Below, in pieces: positions 8,673 to 17,712 of a stretch of 64,000 nt of DNA. The stretch is from Telluribacter sp035998675 (lineage in GTDB: Bacteria > Bacteroidota > Bacteroidia > Cytophagales > Spirosomataceae): positions 25,230-89,229 of the forward strand of contig NZ_DASYHI010000006.1 of NCBI RefSeq assembly GCF_035998675.1, read 5' to 3'. The translations under genes and the position numbers were made by a program. Numbering within the stretch: the stretch's first letter is position 1; each line of letters starts with the position of its first letter. The notes under the pieces are model-generated. The model did not search any database. It saw only the letters and a program-made list of their open reading frames with translations, and was not told where the DNA came from.

Positions 8673-9212
8673 ATGACCCAGAAACGACTCATATTAAGTA
8701 GCCCGCTGCTGGAAATAATGACCAGCCGGTTGTGCCAGCAACTCATCGAAAGCCACCAGGACTTTTCGGATTCGGTGGTGATGGGCCTGCAACCCCGGGG
8801 CATTTTTTTTGCCGAACGTATTGTAAAAGAACTCAGCCAGCGAATGGGGCAAATCATCCCGCTGGGGTACCTGGACGCCACCTTTTACCGTGATGATTTT
8901 CGTCGGCGCGAAGCGCCCCTGGTACCCAGCAAAACCCAGGTACCTTTCCTGCTGGAAAATAAAAATGTAATACTTATTGACGATGTAGTGGCTACGGGCC
9001 GAATGGTACGGGCCGCTCTGGACGCCATGACGGCCTTTGGCCGCCCGCAGCGCGTGGAGCTGCTGGTCCTGATTGACCGCCGGTACAACCGCGACCTGCC
9101 CATAGAACCCGACTACGTGGGTATGCGGGTAAACACCCTGGATACACAGCGCGTTCAGGTGGAATGGAGCGAACAGGGATTCGATGCGGACCGAATCTGG
9201 TTGGTAGATTAA
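8673..9212 (+). CDS. pyrR: PyrR-type bifunctional pyr regulator / uracil phosphoribosyltransferase
   Basis: Phosphoribosyltransferase fold with the PRPP-binding loop VILIDDVVATGR at residues 99-110. PyrR-type features are LDATFYRDDFRRRE (residues 68-80), GRPQRVELLVLIDR and the C-terminal DYVGMRVNT. The enzyme makes UMP from uracil and PRPP; in Gram-positives it also binds pyr mRNA leaders. No pyrimidine biosynthesis genes lie next to it. The 179-residue length is normal. A leader with a terminator-like hairpin precedes it. Confidence 0.88.
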   Translation: MTQKRLILSSPLLEIMTSRLCQQLIESHQDFSDSVVMGLQPRGIFFAERIVKELSQRMGQIIPLGYLDATFYRDDFRRREAPLVPSKTQVPFLLENKNVILIDDVVATGRMVRAALDAMTAFGRPQRVELLVLIDRRYNRDLPIEPDYVGMRVNTLDTQRVQVEWSEQGFDADRIWLVD

Positions 9213-9227
9213 TTTAACGTGGGCTTT

Positions 9228-10361
9228 ATGAAAGGAAATAACAGAATAAAGGGTATCTGGCTGCTAGGCTGGCTGGTGCTGGCGACAGCTTGTGAAAAAC
9301 AGGAGTCGCGCCCGGCACTGACGGTACCTGCTACCTACAACGGCACGCAGTTCCGGTCCAACGCGGCCCAGGAACTGGCCCTGATTTCAAACCTGGAAAA
9401 GCTGGTGCTACTGGCGCGGCAGGGGCGTACCGGCAAGGAAGTAGGCGTAAGGGACCTGACGCTGGCCTTTACTATCAGTAGTCCTGCGCTCAAAAACTAC
9501 GCCACCGAATACTACATAAACCTTCTGCAGGGGGGAGACAACTACCTGCGCAGGCTGGCCGATGCCTCCGGCAAGGTATATACACCTGGAGTACCCAACG
9601 GTGGTACCGGCGGGGTATATGGCAGGTACCTGTTCGATGCTAACGGCGTGGAGCCTGAGCAAATTATTGGCAAAGGACTGCTGGGCGCGGCCCTGTACAA
9701 TTATGGATTAAGGCTTTATACCCAAAACCCCAACCTGAACAACCCGGCCACCGCCGACCAGCTGCTGGCGCTGTATGGAGCTGGCCCAACTTTTACAAAC
9801 AGTAGTAACGCGGTCAAACACCAAGCCCCCGACCGGGCCGTGGCCGCCTACGCCGCCGAACGGGACAAAAATGATGGCAACGGCCTGTACAACCAGCTAA
9901 AAAACCACTTCCTGACCCTACAGGCAGCCTACGAAGCCGGTGCCGACTACCAAACCGAAAGAAACAAAGCTTTTGCGGATATACTGAATACCTGGGAACG
10001 GGTCCATGCCGCGACTGTTATCTACAACAGCCTCCGGATTCAGAGCCTGCTGAGTGTACCCAATCCGGATGAAAATACCCGGGCGGAGGCGCTGCACCTT
10101 TACAATGAAAACATCGGATTACTGAATGGATTCAGGACCGTACCCAACCTGCGCCTACAGGAAAACCAGCTGAACGAACTCCTTACGCTGCTGAACTTTC
10201 CGCCCACCGGCTCTCCGACGCCCTACCGGCTGCTGACCAGTACGGCGACTGAACTTCCTAAACTCACGCAGGTAGTAACCAGACTGAAGAGTATTTATGG
10301 CTTCACGGATCAGCAGATGGAGGATTTCGGTAAAAATTGGGTAGCGGAGCAAAACCGTTAA
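9228..10361 (+). CDS. Lipoprotein with DUF4856/imelysin-like features
   Basis: A 377-residue lipoprotein: signal peptide with lipobox LATAC (cysteine near residue 22), then a helical domain. The segments YLFDANGVEPEQIIGKGLLGA (centre of the protein) and SNLEKLVLLARQ resemble Bacteroidota lipoproteins of the DUF4856 type, which often sit with iron-uptake or imelysin genes; here there are no such neighbours. The ATG at 9228 is chosen over a GTG at 9219. Exact function unknown; a periplasmic or outer-membrane role is inferred. Confidence 0.65.
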   Translation: MKGNNRIKGIWLLGWLVLATACEKQESRPALTVPATYNGTQFRSNAAQELALISNLEKLVLLARQGRTGKEVGVRDLTLAFTISSPALKNYATEYYINLLQGGDNYLRRLADASGKVYTPGVPNGGTGGVYGRYLFDANGVEPEQIIGKGLLGAALYNYGLRLYTQNPNLNNPATADQLLALYGAGPTFTNSSNAVKHQAPDRAVAAYAAERDKNDGNGLYNQLKNHFLTLQAAYEAGADYQTERNKAFADILNTWERVHAATVIYNSLRIQSLLSVPNPDENTRAEALHLYNENIGLLNGFRTVPNLRLQENQLNELLTLLNFPPTGSPTPYRLLTSTATELPKLTQVVTRLKSIYGFTDQQMEDFGKNWVAEQNR

Positions 10362-10414
10362 CGACCAGCGGTAGTTTTTGCAAGAGTACTACCACCCCAA
10401 CTACCTATATCTAA

Positions 10415-10642
10415 ATGTCACCTAATACGGGCAAATTTCTGATTATTATCGGGCTGCTGATTGCAGTGGTGGGCGTGCTGTTTTATTTCTTCCACGACAA
10501 GCTGAATTGGATCGGCCGCCTGCCCGGCGACATTCGGGTGGAACGCGAGGGATTTCGGTTTTATTTTCCGTTGGCTACCATGTTGCTGTTCAGCCTGCTG
10601 CTGAACCTGATCATCGTTTTGATCCGGAAGTTTTTTGGGTAG
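10415..10642 (+). CDS. DUF2905 family small membrane protein
   Basis: A 75-residue protein with two membrane segments (about residues 8-27 and 52-72) joined by the conserved loop IGRLPGDIRVEREGF, the hallmark of DUF2905. Function unknown for the family. It follows the DUF4856-like gene by 53 nt, and its 3' end overlaps the convergent gene that ends at 10611 by 32 nt. Confidence 0.85.
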   Translation: MSPNTGKFLIIIGLLIAVVGVLFYFFHDKLNWIGRLPGDIRVEREGFRFYFPLATMLLFSLLLNLIIVLIRKFFG

Positions 10643-12188
10643 ATGCCTCCCCGGTTGTTTTGGCTTTGCCAATGTCTTCGGTCTTATACGCCAGCTTATT
10701 AATATAAAATACCTCCCGCGGCGTAGCTACCGTGGTTGCCTTTTCGTTGCCCAACTTCTGCACACCGTAGGCCAGGAAGTACTTGTCGTACCAGGCCGCC
10801 AGGCTGGCGTTATCGTTATAAAGTACCTTTTCGTTGTCAGAACTGGGTTCAAGATCAAATTTTTCACTTTCCACCACTACCTTTTCCCGCCGGATTACCT
10901 CAGTATGGATGCTGCCCTCCTGGGGGTAAGCCAGCACAAAATAGTCATCAACCCGGGTTAGCTGTACCATTTCCTGCAGTTCAAAACTTACCAGGTTCTT
11001 GATGGCGAAGCTGTTATCCCATTTGTACCGGCCGTTGCGGTCAAATCCACACACGATAGCGTGGGTATAACGGTAGCCGTCCAGCGACTGGGAGTACTGG
11101 CGGCTCAGGCCGTTGATCATGGGGGGGCTCGATGACTTGTAGTTAGGATAGTATACTTCGGCCACCAGCACTATTTCGTCTTCCGTCTGGATCAGGTTAT
11201 GTACCAGCAGGCGGTACCGGAAGCGGTTTTCCTTGCCCATCGACTTACGCTTACCGAGGCGGTCCAGCATGCGCTGTTTTCGCTTGGGTTTCATGTAGTT
11301 GAAGAAATTCTGTAACTCCGAAAACTCAATAAACTGCGGTTCTTCGGGTTCGTTGTCCCGGATATGGGTAATGTAAAGCCCCTGGGAGAAAGGCGTACAA
11401 CCTATAGAATAGTTGCCAATCAGGTACGAATTATCGTCGTTAAGCGGCACAATCTGCCCGGAAATCAGGCTGTTACGCGAATCGCTCAATGTTGTGTTTT
11501 TAAGCAGCTTTCCGTCATAGTTATAGGTATGGATGGAAAACTGGCAGTTACCCTTCCGGAACGCGTAGGTAATGACATTGATAATACCGTCCTGCTCGTT
11601 GATATCTATATTGTTGATCTCCATGTTGCGCTCGTACAGGCCCGGTAGTACGCGGGTAGTACGGTCAAAGAACGAATGAACCAGCACCACCGGGCGGTTG
11701 CGGTAGTAACCTGCTATCAGGGCTTTACTACCCAGAACTTTAAACTGGTGTACATCCACGTTAGCCAGCAGGTCGCCCCGGTGAAAGTCCAGCTCGCCCC
11801 TTTCCAGGTCCAGCTGCAGAAACATGTAGTGATCGGTATCGGGTTCGGCAAACAGCCAGTAGGCGTAGTACTGGCTCTGGTAGGCCATGACGGGTATGTA
11901 GCGGTAGTCCAGGCTATATTCCCGCGACCAGACGGGTTTCAGGTCGGTATCGTACTTGGCAAAAACCCAGTGTTCATTGCGGGTATGCGCAAACTCGTTG
12001 CGGCGAATCACCACCAGGGCTCCTTTTTCCCCTAACGAAAACACCTCATGCTGCTCTTCCAGGGTATTGGCAATGGATATTTCCAGGCGCTGGGCTTGTT
12101 CCAGCTGCGCCAGGGCTTTCTGGTACGAAAGGAGTAAAACCGGCAGCACAATCCAAAGCCCTATCGTCCGAATGTTAATTATTTTCAT
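10611..12188 (-). CDS. Exported protein of unknown function (525 aa)
   Basis: I do not recognise the family. The N terminus has a hydrophobic stretch and a cleavage-like ALAQ (residues 1-28), suggesting Sec export. The rest is rich in beta strands with repeated patterns such as HWVFAKYDTDLKPVW and HAIVCGFDRNGRYKW, which look like strands of a beta-propeller or WD-like fold (inference). The C terminus is Lys/Thr/Ser-rich. The gene is monocistronic, divergent from argS, and its end overlaps the DUF2905 gene. Confidence 0.7.
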   Translation of the reverse strand: MKIINIRTIGLWIVLPVLLLSYQKALAQLEQAQRLEISIANTLEEQHEVFSLGEKGALVVIRRNEFAHTRNEHWVFAKYDTDLKPVWSREYSLDYRYIPVMAYQSQYYAYWLFAEPDTDHYMFLQLDLERGELDFHRGDLLANVDVHQFKVLGSKALIAGYYRNRPVVLVHSFFDRTTRVLPGLYERNMEINNIDINEQDGIINVITYAFRKGNCQFSIHTYNYDGKLLKNTTLSDSRNSLISGQIVPLNDDNSYLIGNYSIGCTPFSQGLYITHIRDNEPEEPQFIEFSELQNFFNYMKPKRKQRMLDRLGKRKSMGKENRFRYRLLVHNLIQTEDEIVLVAEVYYPNYKSSSPPMINGLSRQYSQSLDGYRYTHAIVCGFDRNGRYKWDNSFAIKNLVSFELQEMVQLTRVDDYFVLAYPQEGSIHTEVIRREKVVVESEKFDLEPSSDNEKVLYNDNASLAAWYDKYFLAYGVQKLGNEKATTVATPREVFYINKLAYKTEDIGKAKTTGEASTQKTSGSKR

Positions 12189-12316
12189 AGGAATGCCTGA
12201 ACAGAATTTTCAGCGGAATCTATTCTTCTACCGAAATATACAAAATCTCACTGACTCCTAAACCCAAATTCCTGAATAAGGTTAGCATTGGGTTCGGCAC
12301 AGACTTATTTTTAGCC

Positions 12317-12324
12317 TACTTTTG
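12317..12324 (+). promoter_or_regulatory. Putative argS -7 promoter element
   Basis: TACTTTTG, followed by TA, matches the Bacteroidota -7 consensus TAnnTTTG exactly. It lies about 90 nt upstream of the argS ATG, within the 172-nt divergent spacer. Confidence 0.5.
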
Positions 12325-12415
12325 TATCTTGAAACGCTGTGCAGCAGTATAACGCATATAAATGCAACATCATGTTCCCGGGAGCATGAATCTTCCTTAT
12401 TTCAATAAAAACAAC

Positions 12416-14194
12416 ATGACTATTGAAGCTACGCTGAAAAACAACATCCGTCAGGCTATTCAGGAATGTTTTCAGACCTCCGTGGAGGAAATAATACTAC
12501 AACCTACCAAAAAAGAATTCGAAGGCTTCTATACATTTGTTACGTTTCCCTTGACCAAGCCGCTCCGCCGCTCTCCCGTCGAGATTGGAGAAACTATAGG
12601 TACCTACCTCACCGGGAACTCCTCCGTGGTCAGTAGTTATAATGTGGTTCAGGGCTTTCTGAACATCAGCCTCAGCAATAGTACCTGGTTGGACCTCTTA
12701 CAAAAGATAAGTACCGACCCGGCTTTTGGTACCTTTCCGGCCAACGGGCAGTCGGTGATGGTGGAGTTTTCGTCGCCCAATACCAACAAGCCGCTGCACC
12801 TGGGTCACCTTCGCAACAACTTTCTGGGTAGTTCGGTGGCCCGTATTCTGGCGGCCAACGGCTACGAAGTAGTCAAAACCTGCCTGGTCAACGACCGGGG
12901 CGTGCATATCTGTAAGTCCATGCTGGCCTACCGCGAGTTAGGCGGCCACGAAACGCCCGAAACGGCCGGCCTGAAAGGCGACCATCTGGCGGGTAAGTAC
13001 TACGTAGAATTTGACCGGGAGTACAAGCGGCAGATCAATGAGCTGGTAGCGCAGGGCATGGGCGAGGAGGAAGCGGCCAAAAAAGCCCCCTGGATACTGG
13101 AAGCCCACCAGTTGCTGCTCAAATGGGAACAGGGCGATGCCGAAACCGTAGCGTTATGGCGGAAAATGAACGGCTGGGTGTACGAAGGCTTTAACCAGAC
13201 TTACGACAAAATAGGGGTCCATTTCGACAAGACCTACTACGAGTCAGACACCTACCTGCTGGGAAAGGATATTATTGATGAGGGCTTAAAGCAGGGCGTT
13301 TTTTATAAAAAAGAAGACGGCTCGGTATGGATTGACCTGACCGAAGAAGGACTCGACCAGAAGCTCGTGCTGCGCGGTGATGGTACCTCGGTGTACATTA
13401 CCCAGGACCTGGGTACTACCGAATTAAAGTACCAGGACTTCCACAACGACCGCTATATATGGGTAGTTGGCAACGAGCAGGACTACCACTTCAACGTACT
13501 TTTTGCCATTCTGAAACGACTTGGCCGCAGCTACGCCGAAGGCTGCTACCACCTCAGCTACGGCATGGTAGACCTGCCCACCGGCAAAATGAAGTCACGC
13601 GAAGGTACCGTGGTGGACGCCGACGACCTGATCCGGGAAATGTACGAAACCGCCGAAAACCGCACCCGTGAACTGGGTAAAATCGAGGATTTTAACGGCG
13701 AAGAGGCCCGGCAACTGTACCACACGCTGGCCCTGGGGGCCCTTAAGTACTACCTGCTGAAAGTGGACCCTAAAAAACGGATGCTCTTTAACCCCGAAGA
13801 ATCCATTGATTTTCAGGGACATACCGGACCGTTTATCCAGTACACCTACGCCCGGGTCCGTTCTATTCTGCGCAAAGCCGAGCAGTCAGGTATCCAGGCT
13901 CAGGTACCTGCCGACTACGCGGCAGTACACCCGGCCGAGCAGGAGGTTATCTTCTACCTGTCGCTGTACCCCGCACGGGTAAAAGCGGCCGGGGAAGAGT
14001 TTGCCCCCTCTATTATTTCGCTCTATGCTTTTGAACTGGCCAAGGTTTACAATCAGTTTTACGCCGAGTTGTCCATCTTTGCCGATCCCGATCCCCAGGC
14101 GGTGCAGTTACGGGTAGCTTTGTCGGCCGCCGTAGCCGAAACAATCCGTCATGCCATGGGGTTATTGGGCATAGAAGTACCGGAAAAAATGTAA
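12416..14194 (+). CDS. argS: Arginyl-tRNA synthetase
   Basis: Class I synthetase charging tRNA-Arg. It has the N-terminal Add-1-type domain, the HIGH-type motif in SSPNTNKPLHLGHLRNN (near residue 120), the ArgRS-specific KMKSREGTVVD in place of KMSKS, and a helical anticodon-binding domain (FIQYTYARVRSILRKAEQ onwards). I use the ATG at 12416 (MTIEATLKNN), giving 592 residues, the usual length; an in-frame ATG at 12362 adds 18 unconserved-looking residues. It has its own putative promoter. Confidence 0.95.
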   Translation: MTIEATLKNNIRQAIQECFQTSVEEIILQPTKKEFEGFYTFVTFPLTKPLRRSPVEIGETIGTYLTGNSSVVSSYNVVQGFLNISLSNSTWLDLLQKISTDPAFGTFPANGQSVMVEFSSPNTNKPLHLGHLRNNFLGSSVARILAANGYEVVKTCLVNDRGVHICKSMLAYRELGGHETPETAGLKGDHLAGKYYVEFDREYKRQINELVAQGMGEEEAAKKAPWILEAHQLLLKWEQGDAETVALWRKMNGWVYEGFNQTYDKIGVHFDKTYYESDTYLLGKDIIDEGLKQGVFYKKEDGSVWIDLTEEGLDQKLVLRGDGTSVYITQDLGTTELKYQDFHNDRYIWVVGNEQDYHFNVLFAILKRLGRSYAEGCYHLSYGMVDLPTGKMKSREGTVVDADDLIREMYETAENRTRELGKIEDFNGEEARQLYHTLALGALKYYLLKVDPKKRMLFNPEESIDFQGHTGPFIQYTYARVRSILRKAEQSGIQAQVPADYAAVHPAEQEVIFYLSLYPARVKAAGEEFAPSIISLYAFELAKVYNQFYAELSIFADPDPQAVQLRVALSAAVAETIRHAMGLLGIEVPEKM

Positions 14195-14281
14195 GTAGTT
14201 GTCAGCTTATTAGTAGCTGCTTTTCTCCAGTCTGTGTCTGGAAGTACCGAATAAAAAACACCCTTAATCCCTTTGCCAACG

Positions 14282-14866
14282 ATGCAGTTTGTTAAATCAG
14301 TTATCATTATGTTGTTTTCCCTGATTTCAGGATTTTTTGCTAATAAAAAGGAAATAAAATTGAGACCCCAGCATACCGTAGAAGCTCCCGCTACCCTATA
14401 TGACTTCAAAATGGCTACCCTGATTGGAGAAGATATTATTGACTTTAGTAAGTACAAGGGCAAGAAAGTAGTCCTTATTAATGTCGCTTCCGAATGTGGT
14501 TTTACGCCCCAATACGCCGACTGGCAGGCATTCCACGAAAAGTACGGCAAGAATATAGTAGTACTGGGTTTTCCGGCCAACAACTTCGGCGGACAGGAAC
14601 CGGGCAGTGAGCAGGAAATAGCTACCTTCTGCCAGAAAAACTACGGGGTAACCTTTCAGCTTTTTGACAAAATAAGCGTGGCGGGCAGTGACCAGCATCC
14701 GCTGTACAAGTGGCTGTCGACCAAAAGCCTGAACGGCTGGAACGACAAGGCTCCCAGCTGGAACTTCTGTAAGTACGTCGTTAACGAAAAAGGCCAGCTC
14801 ACGCACTTCTTCGCCTCCGCCGTGAAGCCCACCGACCCTGAGTTTAAAAAAGCAGTAGGATTATAG
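14282..14866 (+). CDS. Glutathione peroxidase family protein, exported or membrane-anchored
   Basis: Thioredoxin-fold peroxidase. Catalytic cysteine C72 lies in NVASECGFTPQY, with the glutamine in GFPANNFGGQEPGS and the tryptophan in PSWNFCKYVV completing the GPx catalytic set (Cys instead of selenocysteine). A hydrophobic N terminus (MQFVKSVIIMLFSLISGFF) suggests a signal peptide or anchor, unlike most cytoplasmic bacterial homologues. It probably uses thioredoxin-like reductants (family knowledge). The ATG at 14282 is preferred to a TTG at 14273. Confidence 0.88.
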   Translation: MQFVKSVIIMLFSLISGFFANKKEIKLRPQHTVEAPATLYDFKMATLIGEDIIDFSKYKGKKVVLINVASECGFTPQYADWQAFHEKYGKNIVVLGFPANNFGGQEPGSEQEIATFCQKNYGVTFQLFDKISVAGSDQHPLYKWLSTKSLNGWNDKAPSWNFCKYVVNEKGQLTHFFASAVKPTDPEFKKAVGL

Positions 14867-14890
14867 TACCTTTAAAAGCTTACTGCCTAC

Positions 14891-14909
14891 AGCCTAAAGC
14901 ATATAGCCT
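14891..14909. repeat. Short dispersed intergenic repeat, copy 1
   Basis: AGCCTAAAGCATATAGCCT sits just upstream of menA and is identical to the 19-mer at 55092-55110. A related reverse-strand copy lies at 48145-48162 and a diverged one at 61192-61222. It is preceded here by GCTTACTGCCTAC, which continues the same alternating AGC/TA pattern. Confidence 0.7.
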
Positions 14910-14914
14910 CTGAA

Positions 14915-15811
14915 ATGAACTCCTGGATTCATGCGGCCCGTCCGCGTACGTTGCCCCTGGCACTTTCGTGCATCCTGATGGGTAGCTTTCTGGCCGCCGG
15001 TCACGGGTTATTCAGCTGGCCGGTGGCGCTGCTGAGTGCGCTCACAACTATTTTTCTGCAGGTACTTTCTAACTTTGCCAACGACTACGGCGACGCTGTC
15101 AACGGCAAGGACACTGACCTGCGGCAGGGACCGCGCCGGGCGGTGCAGGCGGGCCAGATTACCGCCGGTGCTATGCTACGTGCCATTATTATATTTTCTG
15201 CGCTGTCGCTGCTGACGGGTTTAAGCCTGCTGTATTTCGCTTTACAGAATGCACCCGCCAATACGTTCTGGGTTTTTCTGGGGATGGGACTGGCCTGCAT
15301 CGCGGCGGCTATTACCTACACCGCCGGTAAGCGTCCTTACGGCTACGTCGGGCTGGGCGACCTGTCGGTCCTTATCTTCTTTGGTTGGGTGGGGGTACTG
15401 GGTAGCTACTACCTGCACACGCTGGTTTGGAACTGGAACCTGTTTCTGCCCGCTACCAGCTGCGGGCTGTTCGCGGTGGCGGTTTTGAATATTAATAATA
15501 TCAGGGATATTGAATCGGACCGGGCTACGGGTAAGAATTCCATTCCGGTCCGGCTGGGACGCGACCGCGCCGTGCGCTATCACTGGGCCATCCTGACGCT
15601 GGGTATGGGTTGTATTCTGATGTATACCCTCCTCAACTACACGCATTTTACCCAACTCCTGTTCCTGCTCAGCTTCCCGCTATTTATCCGCAACGGCCTG
15701 GCCGTATCGCGTCTCAGCAAGGCCAGCGAACTGGACCCCTACCTCAAACAAATGGCCCTCTCTACGCTCTTGTTCGTGGTGCTGTTCGGGATTGGGGTGG
15801 TGGTGGTGTAA
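14915..15811 (+). CDS. menA: 1,4-dihydroxy-2-naphthoate polyprenyltransferase
   Basis: UbiA-superfamily membrane prenyltransferase of menaquinone synthesis. The first Asp-rich motif is NFANDYGDAVNGKD (near residues 51-64), the second is NNIRDIESDRATGK (near residues 194-207). ITYTAGKRPYGYVGLGD is also typical of MenA. About eight to nine membrane segments; 298 residues is the expected size. Other men genes are not in the window. It implies menaquinone-based respiration, as is usual for Bacteroidota. Confidence 0.92.
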   Translation: MNSWIHAARPRTLPLALSCILMGSFLAAGHGLFSWPVALLSALTTIFLQVLSNFANDYGDAVNGKDTDLRQGPRRAVQAGQITAGAMLRAIIIFSALSLLTGLSLLYFALQNAPANTFWVFLGMGLACIAAAITYTAGKRPYGYVGLGDLSVLIFFGWVGVLGSYYLHTLVWNWNLFLPATSCGLFAVAVLNINNIRDIESDRATGKNSIPVRLGRDRAVRYHWAILTLGMGCILMYTLLNYTHFTQLLFLLSFPLFIRNGLAVSRLSKASELDPYLKQMALSTLLFVVLFGIGVVVV

Positions 15812-15942
15812 TAGCACTCCGCCGAATTTCTCCAACTGATTTTTATTTTTATGAGAAATAAACACCATCATCTCCATCCAGACTTCCTTTATATTAGTAC
15901 AAGCGAAAGACTTACTTTGTTGCTTTTTCAACTTGCTCTGGT

Positions 15943-15960
15943 TGAAGTACCTGTACTTCA
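15943..15960. repeat. GTAC-centred inverted repeat upstream of the TolC gene
   Basis: TGAAGTAC-CT-GTACTTCA, two perfect 8-nt arms with a 2-nt spacer, lies in the 277-nt gap between menA and the TolC gene. It could be a dimeric regulator site or a product of the window-wide GTAC enrichment. The rest of this gap shows no gene. Confidence 0.4.
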
Positions 15961-16088
15961 GCGCTTAGTTGCATGGTACTTTAATTAAGCTCTTCCCTAA
16001 TCAGTCATATGCCCCGCTTTTACAAGGTATTTAACCGCCCGTCCCAAACGGATGGACGGTTTACGCCGGATACCGTAATATTGATACT

Positions 16089-17615
16089 ATGAAAATGAAT
16101 AAATACATGATTTACTTTCGGAAAATAATGGGTATGCTGTTACTGGTAACAGCCAGCTTTGTCGTTGCCAATGCGCAGGGACGAGTAACCCTTCAGGATC
16201 AACCCAACGCAACGGTTAATCTGGACGAACCCCTGGATCTGGAAGAAAGCATTGGTATTGCGCTGCGAAACAATCCCCAGCTCAAACAGGCCGAGCTTCA
16301 GGTACAGTCGAACGGAAACATTTACGAGCAGTCGAAGTGGCAGCGCTGGCCGAGTCTGAGTTTTTCGGCCTCGCAGGGCTTTAGCCTGGGCCGTAACGTT
16401 GACCCTTTTACCAACCAGTTTGTTCAGCAGAACATCGCCTTTAACAACTACCAGTTGGGCAGCAGCGTGGTGCTGTTCGGCGGCTTTCAAACGCAGAACA
16501 CTATCAAGCAGAATAGTCTTACATTACAGGCCAGCCAGAAAGACCTGGCGGCCACCCGCAACGATGTCATGCTGAATGTGGCCCTGGGGTACCTACAGGT
16601 ACTTAGCAACCAGGAGCTCATAGAAGTAGCTCGCCAGCAGGTAGAAGCTACCCGGCTCCAGCTGGAGCGTAGCCAGCGACTGGTACAGGCCGGCTCCCTG
16701 GCCGAAAGTGCTTTGTTTGACCTGAGAGCGCAACAGGCCAACGACGAACTGTCGCTGGTAAATGCCCAGAACAACCTGGAGTCGGCCCAACTCTCGCTCA
16801 AGCAAGTGATGAACCTGCCGGGCAACCAGGAAATCAGGGTGGAGCCCATGAACGTGGGGGACCCCAGCCTGCGGGCCTACGACGCCACGGTTCAGGAGAT
16901 TTTTGAAACGGCCATCCAGAACCTGCCCCAGATGCAGGCGGCAAAGTTGCGCACGGCGGCCGCCGCTCAGGCCGTAGAAGTAGCCCGGGGTGCCCGGCTC
17001 CCTACGCTGCTATTGAACGGTGGTGTGAATACTGCCTACTCCAGCGCCGCCCCCCGCGAGCGTTTTGTGGCTGACGGTAGCGGTAGCCGTACCATGGAAG
17101 TACCTTCCGCCTCTCGCTTTATCATGACCAATGGAATACGGGTACCGGTCGTTGATGTCGTGACCATTCCCAACGGGGCCGTTCGTCAGTTTGGGTACTT
17201 TGACCAGTTAGACTTTAACCGCAACGCTTCCTTTAACTTTAGTCTGCGGGTACCCATATTTACCAATTACCAGACCAGGTACCAGATTTCAAACGCACGT
17301 ATCCAGCAGATGAATACCGAGTACCAGGGACAAATTGTGTTGCTGCAGATTCGTCAGAATGTGGAGCAGGCGTACATCGACATGTCCAACTCCGCCAAGC
17401 GGTACGTGGCTACGCTCAATCAGGTACAGGCCCAGGCGGAAGCGTTCCGGGTGGCCGAAAGCCGGTTTGGCGTGGGTGCCATTAACTCGGCTGAATACAA
17501 CATTGCCAAGGCCAACCTGGACCGTTCCAGAGCCAACCTGGTCCAGACCAAGTACGATTATGTGTTTCGTACTAAAATTCTGGATTTCTACATGAACCGC
17601 CCCCTGACCGAATAA
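16089..17615 (+). CDS. TolC family outer-membrane efflux protein
   Basis: Outer-membrane channel of tripartite efflux or secretion systems. A signal peptide ending ANAQ (near residue 30) is followed by two OEP repeats: DLEESIGIALRNNPQLKQAEL and a second set of long coiled helices (VEQAYIDMSNSAKRYVATLN). The 508-residue length fits. The periplasmic adaptor gene follows 97 nt downstream on the same strand, so they are likely one operon. No inner-membrane pump gene is adjacent. Confidence 0.9.
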   Translation: MKMNKYMIYFRKIMGMLLLVTASFVVANAQGRVTLQDQPNATVNLDEPLDLEESIGIALRNNPQLKQAELQVQSNGNIYEQSKWQRWPSLSFSASQGFSLGRNVDPFTNQFVQQNIAFNNYQLGSSVVLFGGFQTQNTIKQNSLTLQASQKDLAATRNDVMLNVALGYLQVLSNQELIEVARQQVEATRLQLERSQRLVQAGSLAESALFDLRAQQANDELSLVNAQNNLESAQLSLKQVMNLPGNQEIRVEPMNVGDPSLRAYDATVQEIFETAIQNLPQMQAAKLRTAAAAQAVEVARGARLPTLLLNGGVNTAYSSAAPRERFVADGSGSRTMEVPSASRFIMTNGIRVPVVDVVTIPNGAVRQFGYFDQLDFNRNASFNFSLRVPIFTNYQTRYQISNARIQQMNTEYQGQIVLLQIRQNVEQAYIDMSNSAKRYVATLNQVQAQAEAFRVAESRFGVGAINSAEYNIAKANLDRSRANLVQTKYDYVFRTKILDFYMNRPLTE

Positions 17616-17712
17616 CGGGGCCGCGCATTACAGACTACTTTTCTTTTAACAACTTTTACCAATTGCGGGCTGCTTCGGCGCTCCCACCTTTATCTTTTTA
17701 ACTTGTAAAATT

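Noticed and set aside
16039..16059. CCGTCC/GGACGG hairpin upstream of the TolC gene
   Set aside because: Only 6 bp with a 9-nt loop and no T run, too weak to call a terminator or operator.
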